Origin: Macrosoma leucophasiata
Lineage: Eukaryota; Arthropoda; Insecta; Lepidoptera; Hedylidae
DNA length: 64,000 nucleotides
Assembly (NCBI GenBank): GCA_036365455.1
Contig: JAWQUS010000032.1
Span: forward strand, 17,802,001 to 17,866,000
Reading direction: 5' to 3'
The notes under the pieces are model-generated. The model was not told where the DNA came from, searched no databases, and was given only the letters and a program-made list of their open reading frames with translations. Position 1 is the first letter of the stretch; each line of letters begins with the position of its first letter. The position numbers and the translations under genes are program-made. Below are positions 21,559-32,543 of this stretch, piece after piece.

Positions 21559-22190
21559 ACTAGCTATGCCCGCGACTTCGTCTACGTGAGAAAAAATAAG
21601 ATTGTTCAGTATCTACCCGGACGAAGTCGTGGGCGCAGCTAGTAGTAAAGTAGCGTAAGTTACTCGTTATTACATCAGCTATCTGCCAGTGAAAGTCCCG
21701 TCAAGATCGGAGACACTCAAATTCTGTTTATTTGTATGTAGTTATGTATGTATGTATGCTTGTATGGAGATAAAAGTAGCTGAAGTTACTCCTTATCACA
21801 TCAGCTATCTGCCTGTGAAAATCCCGTCAAAATCGGAGACACTCCAATTCTTCTTATTTGTATGTATGTATGGATGTATGGAGATAAAAGTAGCCTAAGT
21901 TACTCCTTGTTTCATCAGCTACCTACCCATGGAAGTCCCGTCAAAGTCGGATACACTCCAATTCTACTTATTTGTATGTAGGTATGTATGTGTTTGGATG
22001 TATGGAGATAAAAGTAGCCTAAGTTACTCCTTATCACATCAGCTATCAGCTATCTGCCAGTGAAAGTCCCGTCAAAATCGGTCAAGCCGTTCCCAAGATT
22101 AAACCCGCCAAACAGACAGACAGACAGACATAAAATTTTCTAATCACATCTTTGTGTTCGGTATCGATCTAATAACATCCCCTGGTATTT
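21559..22190 (+). repeat. CTAGC-type repeat with a four-unit minisatellite
   Basis: Begins CTAGCTATGCCCGCGACTTC with an inverted partner GAAGTCGTGGGCGCAGCTAG at 21623-21642. Units start near 21650, 21775, 21889 and 22013 (114-125 bp), each AGTAGC-TAAGTTACTCC to TATGGAGATAAA. The end is (GACA)n before TAAAATTTTC. The units keep an open frame, but it is repeat-derived. Confidence 0.65.
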
Positions 22191-22261
22191 ATTTTTTCAA
22201 AATTTTTAATGTACAGAATTTACACTTCCACAGATTTATTATTAGTACAGATTCTCTGACT

Positions 22262-22425
22262 CGAGTGCGTAGGCAACGCGGCTTACACGGCATTACCTGA
22301 TCTATCTGCCGTCACATGGGTTCAGAGCTATCCTGTTCCAGTTAAATAATGATGTATGGCCCCGTAATAAAGAACTATCACAGAGAATAGCTATGGTCTC
22401 AACGCATCTGCATTTTTTTTTGCTT
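22262..22425 (+). mobile_element. Lsine-1, diverged
   Basis: GAGTGCGTAGGCAACGCGGC to CAACGCATCTGCATTTTTTT, with the usual order of blocks at reduced identity. Confidence 0.55.
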
Positions 22426-22784
22426 TCCTTCTATAAAAATTATAAATATTCATATTTACAGTTCGAAGAAGAAACTTTAGAGTCCACAACGTATTTTTCA
22501 TAAACGTTATAAACACAATAACCTATCAACGTATAACCATATAACGCTGCCAAAGACCAAAAAAAAAGTAGCGTCTCGCGAGGTTTGACGTCATGACAAA
22601 ATGTCGGGTTGACGACTGAACGAGAGCCCTCAGTCATGAAAGCGCTCGTTTGCAGCTATCAACTGAACACGTCTAATGGCGCTATTTGAGGGTTGGTATG
22701 AGCCTCATTTGTTGCAAGTGAATTCTGTCCAAAAATCCTAATGAGCGGTGTGAAGATTTTTATGTCATGAATTGATGACTATAC

Positions 22785-23060
22785 TAATATTATAAAGTAA
22801 AGACAAGAAAATAAATATAAGAGTTCGTTTGTTTATTTGTATGCTTGAACGCGCTAATCTCAGGAACTACGATTGAAATATCTATCGATTTGAAAAATAC
22901 TTTCAGTGTTAGACAGTCCATTTATCGAGGAAGGCTATATATCATCACGCTGAGACTAATAGGAGCGGAGCACCAATGACGCATGTTTCAAAATCGGTTT
23001 TTTCCCCCTATTGAGAGCTTCCGCTGCGTGCGCTGCGTAAACGGTAAAAGTTTCATAAAA
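22785..23060 (+). repeat. Lepidopteran-type repeat (GAACGCGCTAATCTCAGGAA)
   Basis: Contains CTAATATTATAAAGTAAAGA, GAACGCGCTAATCTCAGGAA, GTCCATTTATCGAGGAAGGC and GGAGCGGAGCACCAATG, a combination I associate with Lepidoptera, probably a LINE 3' end. Confidence 0.5.
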
Positions 23061-23334
23061 ACTATAGGTCTAAGATCTCTTTGGTCTTTGTCCCAGAAAC
23101 TTTGAGCATAGCAAGGGTACATTACAATTCTTTTAAATTTGTTTTGTTTAATTTTAAATTTCTTGTGAATTCAAAACTTAAATACCAAACAAGAATGTTT
23201 TATTTATTCAGTTGCTGATGGTGTTTAGTTACGCGCACAATGACATAGTGTTTGTACAGGACAAACCTCCACTTTCTATGTATGACATGACAGTAGGTAT
23301 ACTGCAGGGTTGTGATTGCACATTTTTTAATGCA

Positions 23335-23650
23335 GAAAATCATGCAGCTTACATTTATGTTAAGTGATGACTACCGCCTACTTAAAGGAAGGTGGCAAAA
23401 AGCATACTGCTCAAATTGATTACATTTATTTTAAGTGTGGATTTTTACATTTATGTTAAGTGATGACTACAGCCTATAGACATATCTACACAAAAACCAG
23501 AGGCCAAAATGCAGATGCGTTGCTACCCTTGAGACCTAAGTTATGTCCCTTTGATAGTTATTGCGGGGCTATATATTACAATCTAACCGGAACACGATAG
23601 TGCTGAACACTACCATTACGCGGTAATGCGGTGGTGCCCGCGAGTTCAAA
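23335..23650 (-). mobile_element. Lsine-1 with partial internal duplication
   Basis: The block ACATTTATGTTAAGTGATGACTA occurs twice (about 23350 and 23449), so the tail half is duplicated. The body follows to ATGCGGTGGTGCCCGCGAG. Confidence 0.6.
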
Positions 23651-23952
23651 GGACTCCCTACCATGTTTCATTAAGAATTTAATTAATATCGATATACCTG
23701 ACTCAGAGGCAAAGAAAAGCAGTGCGTTTCTTTATACTTTTAACTACACGCCTGTATTTTTCAAAGGGAAAGGTAGTGCAAACACAGAGCACATACTCTC
23801 CTGATCCGGGTATGGATACCGGGACTTTAGCGTAGCAGTAGTCGGCTGTTACATCAAGTCTTCTTTACGACTTCTTTACGATATTCAATAAACTGCAAAG
23901 TCTATTATATCCGTTGCCTAACTAGCATAGTTGGCAATAGATGGCGCTGCTG

Positions 23953-24151
23953 CTACCATAAAGCAATGCAATAAATGTGAAGGAAAGATTCGACAAATCG
24001 GGCAGGACTTCAGTAGCTCAATTGGAAGAGCGGCTGGACTAGATTCCCAGTAGGCCGTGAGTTCGAGTCTCGCCTGAAGTCAAATTTTTCTTTCCATTTT
24101 TCTTTAAAATAAAAATATATTTCACAAGCATGTGTTAATGCGAAGTAATAT
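23953..24151 (+). mobile_element. Lsine-4, single-orientation copy
   Basis: Leader CATAAAGCAATGCAATAAAT, tRNA-like part GACTTCAGTAGCTCAATTGG to GTCTCGCCTGAAGTC, then a tail ending TAATATAAAAAAAAA. It shows what the unfolded element looks like: leader, tRNA-like unit, tail. Confidence 0.7.
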
Positions 24152-24744
24152 AAAAAAAAACAAAGACTAAATAATTATGATCTTTAACATTCATAACAAC
24201 TGACACAATATTTTTTTTATTATATAAAAATATGGAAAATATAAAAATATATATTTTTAAAAGATGACAACCCTATTTATGGGCACAGGTGAATGTGAAA
24301 AACTTAGACCCATTTGTCCACGGATTTATTTGATGTTAAACTGTTTTAGTTCGATATTTTAAAGAAAAATGATAGGTGCCTATGTTACTGCAAGTTTTAT
24401 GTTAACCTTACATTTATACAAACCAAACGGTAAGTGCTGATATATTTTTTTAAAATAATGCCAAATAAAAAACAAATTACTTGTTATGTACCTAACTCAA
24501 TTTCAAAGTTAAATAAAATTCCGACCACGATATGACCGCATTCTCACTCTGAATTCCCATTTACATCCATGTGCATGACATTTTAATCTCCGGCAAAGTT
24601 ATTATGGCTCAATTATAATGAGAGTAGTGATCGCCACATGCGACGATACCCGGCGGCGTGATAAATTTTAATCGCTATGAAACGTTCCTTTTAGTGATGC
24701 GCCGGATATCCGTATACACGGATATGTGAGGGAGAAGAAATATG

Positions 24745-25023
24745 TTTTTTTTTATTTAATGAAGATGGTAAATAAGCATGCAGTTCACATTGATGCTAAG
24801 ATGAATGCAGCCTATAGAAATCCACACAAAGATCAGGAGTCAAAATGCAGATGCGTTGCCACACCTGAGACCTTAGTTGTTATGTCTCTGTGATATTTAT
24901 TACGCGGTCATACATTACTTAACCGGAATACGATAGTGCTGAGCACTACTATTTGGTGGCAAATAGATTAATTAGATAATGCGGTGGTGCATACGCCCTC
25001 CAGCGAGACATGGGAACTCAACC
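24745..25023 (-). mobile_element. Lsine-1, diverged
   Basis: Poly-T, TTTAATGAAGATGGTAAATA, GATGCGTTGCCACACCTGAG and AATGCGGTGGTGCATACGCC; the head is degraded to TGGGAACTC. Confidence 0.65.
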
Positions 25024-25194
25024 AATATGTGTATATTGGTTGAGTGCGTTATTGTTTTATCTGATTTCAGTGTACAATAAAGTATATTATTATTATTCCA
25101 CTTATTTATTCAAACTACTTATTAAATATTTTTTTACATATATATGTATAAAAAAAAACAACAAATATATATATAAAAAATTAAAAAATAGTGT

Positions 25195-25520
25195 GCCGCC
25201 GGCAGTGAGAGCAGGGTCCAAGCTGCCGGTGGTTAGGGACACAGAGACAGGAACCTCCTCACTATGCGTGCCGTGGCGAGGAGTACTGCTTTCTGTATCA
25301 GACCCTTGATCCATCCACCTAGCGAGAGCCTCTTGAGATGTTGGTCGAGGCTCTTCGCTATCAGCCCGTTCACCGATACGACTATCGGCACAATGATGGC
25401 CGAATCCACATCCCACATGGCGACAACCTCGTGAGCCAGATCAAGATATTTTATTTCCTTGTCTTTTTCGGCTTTCACGAGATTCTCATCATGCGGGACG
25501 GTGATGTCGATCATCATTAC
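25195..25520 (-). mobile_element. R4/Dong-like LINE, endonuclease C-terminus
   Basis: Minus-strand translation includes DITVPHDENLVKAEKDKE, KYLDLAHEVVAMWDVDS, VPIVVSVNGLIAKSLDQHL and TARIVRRFLSL. The DITVP...E...K pattern fits the restriction-like endonuclease domain at the C-terminus of site-specific LINEs such as R4/Dong. The frame is open through a fused repeat (151 codons from 25688). The 3' UTR runs into AT-rich sequence near 25100-25190. The RT part is absent. Confidence 0.65.
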
Positions 25521-25535
25521 TATTATTATTATTAT

Positions 25536-26324
25536 GTCTCTCGTCAGCACGGGGTCCAATTTGAACCCCGGACCTTTGTCAGGCTTGCGCGGGGACATGG
25601 GGGGTCCAACACGTAGAGGCCCTTTCGAGAATTTTGATCTACTTTGTAATGGGTTATATTCGGCGGGACCTCTCTCTGACTGCATCAATAGTTAATACAG
25701 GCACAGACAGACCCCGCAGAACATAATGGGACTATTGTAATGATAAGTGATTCGCCAAACTTTGGGCTATGTTGGTGAACTGGGGGGACTAGCTGGCTGG
25801 GCCTATGGAGTGAGATCCGGCACCTGCCTATATTCAACATCTCACATTATCGAATCCTACTTTAGGCAGGTGGTGACTCGCCTCTCCTTGGTGGGCCCCC
25901 CAAACAGCCAACCCGGTGGTCGACAGGGGGCAACACTGTTGAGAGAGGCTGGGGGTGTCGAGAGGTGTGGCCCCGGTTTCACCATCACGAGCGAGTAATC
26001 TCGAGCTCGGAGCGTGCTTCCCCGCTATTATGCCTTTAGACACTTCCACCCCCGAGTGTATGGCTCTTGCAGAAATTTATACAACAGCCTATTATCTAAA
26101 TTTCTGCAAATGCCATACCTCTAGCGCCCCACTCTGACCGGCCAATGAAGGCAAGCCAGAGGTGAGAGACCTGATGCTCCGTCCGGCCGTACCCCTGTGT
26201 GGCGGACGAGGCGGAGCGCAGTTCTCTCGGAGGAACTCGAGATGATGGTAGGGGGTGGTGTCGCTACTCACCAACAGCTCGCCACATGCTGCTCTGCCCC
26301 CTTATTATTATTATTATTATTATT
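25536..26324 (-). repeat. 789-bp tandem unit A with (TTA)n junction
   Basis: Begins GTCTCTCGTCAGCACGGGGT and ends GCTCTGCCCCC followed by (TTA)n. Unit B (26325 on) matches almost base for base. Read on the minus strand, the unit ends ACCCCGTGCTGACGAGAGAC and then (ATA)n, like a retroelement with a microsatellite tail. Only short ORFs, so not obviously coding. A stem (TATGGC...GCAGAAATTTA / TAAATTTCTGC...GCCATA) lies at 26059-26119. Confidence 0.7.
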
Positions 26325-27124
26325 GTCTCTCGTCAGCACGGGGTCCAATTTGAACCCCGGACCTTTGTCAGGCTTGCGCGGGGACATGGGGGGTCCAACA
26401 CGTAGAGGCCCTTTCGAGAATTTTGATCTACTTTGTAATGGGTTATATTCGGCGGGACCTTTCTCTGACTGCATCAATAGTTAATACAGACACAGACAGA
26501 CCCCGCAGAATATATGGGACTATTGTAATGATAAGTGATTCGCCAAACTTTGGGCTATGTGGGTGAACTGGAGGGACTAGCTGGCTGGGCCTATGGAGTG
26601 AGATCCGGCACCTGCCTATATTCAACATGTCACATTATCGAATCCTACTTTAGGCAGGTGGTGACTCGCCTCTCCTTGGTGGGTCCCCCAAACAGCCAAC
26701 CCGATGGTCGACGGAGGGCAACACTGTTGAGAGAGGCTGGGGGTGTCGAGAGGTGTAGCCCCGGTTTCACCATCACGAGCGAGTAATCTCAAGCTCGGAG
26801 CGGGCTTCCCCGCTATTATGCCTTTAGACACATCCACCCCCGGGTGTATGGCTCTTGCAGAAATTTAGACAACAGCCTATTATCCAAATTTCTGCAAATG
26901 CCATACCTCTAGCACCCCACTCTGACCGGCCAATGAAGGCAAGCCAGAGGTGTGAGACCTGATGCTCTGTCCGGCCGTACCTCTGTGTGGCGGACGAAGC
27001 GGAGCCCAGTTCTCTCGGAGGAACTCGAGATGATGGTAGGGGGTGGTGTCGCTACTCACCCTACACCCCCACACCTCACTAACAGCTCGCCACAAGCTGC
27101 TCTGCCCCCTTATTATTATTATAT
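26325..27124 (-). repeat. 789-bp tandem unit B
   Basis: A head-to-tail copy of unit A with scattered substitutions and about 19 extra bases (CCCTACACCCCCACACCTC) near 27059-27077. It ends in (TTA)n, which runs into ATATGTATAAATTC. Confidence 0.7.
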
Positions 27125-27181
27125 GTATAAATTCATATTTTTTGCCGGACCTTGAAACAATTTTTTTTTACGATCTTTTAA

Positions 27182-27300
27182 TACTGCTGTTAGAGTTCCA
27201 GTGCTGGGTCTCGAACGCGTAGGAACCACCGCACTGTATTTAATCTATCTGCAGCCAAATTTTGTTTAATTTGGTTAGTACTATCGTCTTCTGGTTCGAT
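27182..27300 (+). mobile_element. Lsine-1 5' fragment
   Basis: TGCTGTTAGAGTTCCAGTGC, GTAGGAACCACCGCA and TAGTACTATCGTCTTC; diverged and truncated. Confidence 0.45.
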
Positions 27301-27464
27301 AAACGCACAATCTTATTTAAGACAATCTCTCTCTATTGTGTTACTCAACCTTTTATATGTAGTAATTTTTTGTCCTTATCATCATTTGTTCGGATGATCA
27401 TTTGACATGCCATTGTGCACTGTGCTCTCGATAACGTGTCACGAGTATCGGTACCAACCATATT

Positions 27465-28230
27465 AATTTATTTATTTATACTTTAATGCACATTATACAT
27501 ATGGCGGACTTAATGCCACTAGGCATTCTCTGACATTCAACCATGGGGTTATGGGACAAATTGTGTAGGGTGCGGGAGCAAAAAAAAAATTACAAAAAGT
27601 GTTATTTAAGTATGATAACAAGGGCAAAAAAAAATTAAATCGTATATCTATTGATATAGGTACTTACTAATTTAATAGGGGATGACATCAATAAATACAT
27701 AAATATATAGTTGATATATTTAATTTAAATTTACTTAAAATATCAAGATAAATAAATACATAATATAATAGACGAGGCACGAGAGGTTTGTCTGAACCGG
27801 GATATCTGGCGCTCTACACTCTCTGCCTACCCCGTTAGGGACCTGGCGTGAAGATACATAATTAATTACTTAGAAATAATTGAATATAAGTTTATATATA
27901 CATATATATCTATATAGATACATAAATTATTATGATAGCTAACATATGAAATTAGGACAACTGACTCAAGAAGTATTTCTTTAGCATGAACTTGAAAGCT
28001 GATTTACTGGGAGATTTCCGAATGTCAATGGGTAGCGTGTTCCAGAGCTTTATTGTCGAGATGGCAAAGGAGTTTGACAAGAAACCTGTAGCGTCCACTA
28101 CATTAAGGCGCCAACTAGTGGAATACAATGAAACCTTACAGTACTTGTCTAGTACGATAGATGGCGTGCAGTCAAATTACATCGCACATACGAAGATTTC
28201 TCAAGAGTTGGCATATATACAACTTCCCAA
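27465..28230 (-). mobile_element. CR1-like LINE C-terminus and 3' UTR
   Basis: Read on the minus strand, SNSFAISTIKLWNTLPIDIR and KSAFKFMLKKYFLSQLS then a stop at 27952-27954. This is the usual end of insect CR1/Jockey-type reverse transcriptases. The 3' UTR with GGCGGACTTAATGCC extends to about 27465. An RTE fragment (27768-27862) is nested in it. Confidence 0.7.
27768..27862 (+). mobile_element. RTE 3'-end fragment, nested
   Basis: AGACGAGGCACGAGAGGTTT through CCCCGTTAGGGACCTGGCGT and GAAGATACATA, inside the LINE 3' UTR. Confidence 0.65.
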
Positions 28231-28613
28231 CGTCAGCCGTTGGGCCGCGGCCCGCCAGGCGCTACCACCTCGCCTGGTCGGAGGATCCTCCCTTTTCGTC
28301 GGAGGAACACTTCCACCCGTTCCTCCACAAACCTGAACACCATAGATAGGTATCTACTACTAACTACCCATTCGTGTCCATTCGCGGACATATTAACGAT
28401 CCAGCACATCACTATTTCGTATCCAGTTTCATATTCGGTGTCGATTTAATGGCGGCCTTTGGCGCGATTTCTGCTTTCGGTGTAAAGGAAATTATATGTT
28501 TGGTTTTGGTTCGTCTGCTGTGACGGGACAGTCAATTATTATTATTACTACTATTACTTAAACTAATTCAATTAACAAAGGCTCGTTTAATTCCAACAAT
28601 TATTAAACTTTTT

Positions 28614-28888
28614 TCTGGTGGTAGAGCTCCGGTGACGGAGCTCGCGGGCGTAGACACCACCGCATTACCTAATATACTTGCCGCTAAATGGTAGTGTTCA
28701 GCACTATCGTGTTCCCGTCCGTGCCCTGTAATTCCCGGCACAGAGGCATAACACCTAAGGCATCAAGAGTGGTAACGTATCTGCATGTTGACCTCTGGTT
28801 TTCTGTGGGTTTCTATGGGCTGCAATCATCACTTAACATCAATGTGAGCTGTATGATTGTTTGCCACACTCATAACACAAAAAAAAAG
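28614..28888 (+). mobile_element. Lsine-1, near full length
   Basis: Head CTGGTGGTAGAGCTCCGGTG to tail CATAACACAAAAAAAAA; a short deletion around the GGTCAGGTGG block. It is tail to tail with the next copy. Confidence 0.75.
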
Positions 28889-28915
28889 TTTTTGTAACAG
28901 TCGACGAATTTTTAT

Positions 28916-29158
28916 ATTTTTTTTTCATTTAGTGCGAAACAAACATACAGTTTACGGTGATGGTAAGCAATCTGTAGTCTATAAACATAATACGAGAGAT
29001 TTCAATGTAAATGCGTTGCCAATCCTGAGGCCGAAGGTGTTATACCTCTGTGGCGAGAATTACAGGGTCATACATTACCATCTTAGATTATATAAGTAAT
29101 GACGTGGTGCCTACGCCCGCGAGCTCTATATTAGAGAATATTAGAGCTCTACTACCAG
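28916..29158 (-). mobile_element. Lsine-1, diverged, inverted neighbour
   Basis: Poly-T at 28917-28925, then a diverged body ending GAGCTCTACTACCAGC. It lies 27 bp from the plus copy, in opposite orientation. Confidence 0.65.
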
Positions 29159-29549
29159 CAAGGAGTACAGAGGCACATCAAAAAGACTACCAATCTACAT
29201 CAATTACTCCATATCAAAATGCATCAATTTCTTGAGCCCGTATGATTATGAGATTCGATCGAAAATGTGCAGTTTAGTAAAGAAACGGTAACAGACAAAC
29301 AATTACGTTCGTATCTACGTACGTCTGTCTATATTATAATGTTGCGTGTGGTCAGTCAGAGCCCAGAGCTGAGTAGTATTTGAATTATCTACCAGTAATT
29401 GAATTTGTGTTTGGAATATAAACAGCTTTGCTATTTGTGTTTCAATAACTATTACTATTGTTATATAGTTATTATATAGTTAATAACTTGTTTTCGTGTT
29501 TATAATTATTTATTGGAACTTGGCATACGTAAAAACATAAGTAAAATTT

Positions 29550-30012
29550 ACCGCAGAGTCTGAAGAAGAAGGTCTTTGACCAGTGTATGTTGCCAGTGAT
29601 GACATACGGGACCGAAACGTGGTCGCTCACTAGAGGTCGTGGGCCTCATAAGAAGCAGAGAGCAATGGAGAGGGCTATGCTCGGAGTTTCTCTGCGAGAT
29701 CGAATCAGAAATGAGGAGATTCGCATGAGAACCAAAGTAACCGACATAGCCCACCGAATAGCGAAACTGAAGCGGCAGTGGGCAGGGCACATAGCTCGCA
29801 GAATTGACGGCCGTTGGGACAGAAGAGTTCTAGAGTGGCGACCGCGTACCGGAAGACGAAGCGTAGGTAGTCCCCACGAGGTGGACCGACGACCCTGGTG
29901 AAGGTCGCGGGCAATCGCTGGATGAGGGCGTCCCGGACCGTTCCTTGTGGCATTCTTTGGCGGAGGCCTTTGTTCAGTAGTGGACTTCTTTTGGCTGAAA
30001 TGATGATGATGA
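29550..30012 (+). mobile_element. RTE-type LINE 3' end
   Basis: Translation gives MLPVMTYGTETWSLT, then QRAMERAMLGVSLRDRIRNE and HIARRIDGRWDRRVLEW, broken near GRRSVGSP. Tail (GATGAT)n. It reaches slightly further upstream than the copy at 5267. Confidence 0.8.
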
Positions 30013-30180
30013 AAAAGATAAGACCAAAATATTATTATGCGGTAGAACCTCCTCATTTCTTGCTTAAAACAAAGTTATTTTTTCATAAAACAAAATTTAC
30101 TTATTTCAATATTTAGGGTAGTTTCCCAATCTCACCAAGATATAGGTATTAAATACTGGATCGACACACCCCGTTTTTTC

Positions 30181-30986
30181 CTGCCCAAAAGTACGTCGAA
30201 GTTTATCCAATTTTGCGATGTAATTTCGATACCCTATAACTATATCGTATAGCTAAAACGGTAATTCGCCTTCCCCGTCTCGCCAAGGATAAGGCTTCTG
30301 AGTGGCATCGTGAACAATGCCTGTAATCACCGGGCCTCACACTTGAGGAGTCGTAATGTGCCGTAAATTACCGTTTCACGGCAGAATTAATTGCCGATGG
30401 GACATGCATCGAGTACTCCAACCACAGAAGAGAAAAATGTTCTTTGGCTCCAACAGCCGATTATACTAATTGGAGTGCACTATCCTGCAGTTTAGAAGAG
30501 TAAAATGCAGAGTTGTTTACATTTTTTAGAATTTTTTCGAGTTCGCGGAGTTGTAAGTTCTTAGAGCTCTATTTTAGTGTTACAAATGAATAAGAAAATA
30601 CAACAGTCAATTGTTCTAAGCTTCCTTTCACCTTACAAAAAAGGACAATGCCCAAAATGGCGTCGAAGATTATCCAATTTCGCGACGTAATTTCGATACC
30701 CTATTACTGTATAGCTAAGACGATGTTTCGCCGCCCCCGTCTAGCCAACGATAAGGCTTCTGAGTGGCATCGTGAGCAATGCCTATAATCACCGGGCCCC
30801 ACCCTTGAGGAGCCGTAATGTGCATTACCGCTTCATGGCAGAATTAATTGCCGAGGGGACATGCACCGAGTACTCCAATGGCCGATTATAGTTATTGAAG
30901 TGCACACCCTGCATTTTAGTAGCGTAAGATGCAGGGTTGTTTGTATTTTTAACTCGGAATTTCTCGGTTTTCTGCGGAGTTGTAAA
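30181..30986. repeat. Local tandem duplication, period about 469
   Basis: 30181-30557 and 30648-30986 share GTCGAAG-TTATCCAATTT, ATAAGGCTTCTGAGTGGCAT and GGCAGAATTAATTGCCGA. No similarity to other parts of the window was noticed, and neither copy has a long ORF. It looks like an old segmental duplication of unknown sequence. Confidence 0.6.
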
Positions 30987-31338
30987 ATTTTATAACAATG
31001 GAGATATATTACTTAGGTAAGTATATAAAATTATATGTGACATATACGACAATACGCATTGTCGCTCCAAAAGTCTAGGTTGTTTTCGCTTTTAGCTGAC
31101 CCCAATCGTAGGCAATATACCTATGTCTGCCGGAAAAGCTGAACTCTACCAATTCACGGCAGATACACAAATTTTAGAGCACATATCTAGGTAGGCAATG
31201 CCTACAACTGCAAGTCACACAATGACTTCCAACTTGAAAAAAAAACTGGTAAGTAGACTTCAAAAAAATGTAAGATGATGCAAGCCAACAACGAAGAAAC
31301 AAAAACTTGGTGCTTTATAAAGATTATCTATTTATTAC

Positions 31339-31640
31339 TGCCTCAATTAGTCTAGTAGCAGCAAGCCACTACTGCTTAGCTGGGGTCTTGGGTTCGATTC
31401 CCGGGTTGCCGGGTTCGTATCCAGGGGCTTCCAGAGATAAAGGGATAAAATCCTTTATCTTTGACATTTTTTCGTTTTCTGGAAGTTTCCCAGTACCTCG
31501 GAGTTTGGTAATGTGCCCTGAGATGACAACAGGCTCGCCACCTGCTACTATCAAACGTAATCGGCGAATCGAGAATACATGCATTGACTTCTGCCTATCG
31601 CTTCGAGGATTATAGCCGTGAAGTGACGTTTTACGTTGAC
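31339..31640 (+). mobile_element. Lsine-2, near full length, plus orientation
   Basis: Head TGCCTCAATTAGTCTAGTAG, B box GGGTTCGATTCCCGGG, then ATCTTTGACATTTTTTCG, the GTAATGTGCCCTGAGATGAC block and CTATCGCTTCGAGGATTATA at the tail. Confidence 0.75.
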
Positions 31641-31807
31641 CATCATTTATAAATAACACACTTGACCATACTTACCGAATCTCGAGTTCGAGGTCGGCAA
31701 CTATAGGAATGAACCATTACATCACCACTGCATTTAGTACCCAAATATCTTGAGAGTCTTGAACAGAACTGCTCAAGGTTTTTAGGGTTCCATACCTAAA
31801 AAGTTGT

Positions 31808-31985
31808 CTTCTTTATGTAACTAAGGTGGCAAACAAGCATGTAGTTCACATGGATGTTAATTGATGACTGCAGCCAATAACCTACACAAAACCAGAGGTC
31901 AAAATGCAGATGCATTGCCACCCCTAAGATTTTACTTGTTATGTCTCTGTGATTTATAGGCCATACGGGCCTAATAAATAACGAA
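31808..31985 (-). mobile_element. Lsine-1 3' half
   Basis: TTATGTAACTAAGGTGGCAA to TCTCTGTGATTTATAGGCCA; the 5' half is lost. Confidence 0.6.
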
Positions 31986-31989
31986 ACCT

Positions 31990-32408
31990 TTAAAATATTA
32001 TAGACATTTTTTTATTATACATTAACATTATTAGGATTATGGAATTATGATACCCATAATAGAAAGAAAGACATAGGAACTATACGAATTTTTCTAATGA
32101 TCCCATAAGAAAAACTCTGTCTGTCTGTTTGTGTGTCCGTTATAGTATACAATTTACAACTAAACTAACTGCTGGGCTGATTTGAATTTAATTTTGGAAT
32201 ACAGTTCTAGATTAGCCCACAAGTGCCGGGTCAGCCAAATTAAGTTATTGCTTAGGGCTTCGCGTCCTGTGGACCACCTGAGACAGACAGTTTGTTTCAC
32301 TTGATAACTTTTTTTGCTCATTACTCATCAAGGAGTGCAAACTTGATAGGGATTTCCTCTTGGATAGGGAAGCACAAGATTACGAAAAGATATTACAGTA
32401 TCCAACAA
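31990..32408. other. No gene recognised
   Basis: AT-rich; short ORFs only. Contains TCTGTCTGTCTGTTTGTGTG-like repeat-associated sequence near 32115. Confidence 0.35.
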
Positions 32409-32410
32409 TA

Positions 32411-32543
32411 AGCCTGGGTTGCATCAGATAATTGTTAAAGTTAACATTCCACATCCTTTTCTAACTTAAGGAAATCTGTTAAAGTTAGAGTAGGATACGA
32501 AATGTGACATTAACTTTAACAATTATCGTGGTGCAACAGGCTT
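32411..32543. mobile_element. MITE-K (GCCTGGGTTGCA ends)
   Basis: Arms GCCTGGGTTGCATCAG and TGGTGCAACAGGC plus inner ATTGTTAAAGTTAA / TTAACTTTAACAAT form a near-palindrome. Flanks TAA and TTA fit a PIF/Harbinger-type TWA site. The relative at 55577-55775 lies in an EME1-like intron. Confidence 0.6.

Noticed and set aside
21689..21898. Repeat protein encoded by the minisatellite
   Set aside because: The open frame comes from the repeat unit; no start context, splice sites or homologue.
25233..25688. 151-residue protein as a host gene
   Set aside because: It spans a (TTA)n junction between two retroelement pieces; the second half is a LINE endonuclease.
27986..28336. 116-residue plus-strand ORF
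   Set aside because: It is antisense to the LINE C-terminus that reads well on the minus strand.
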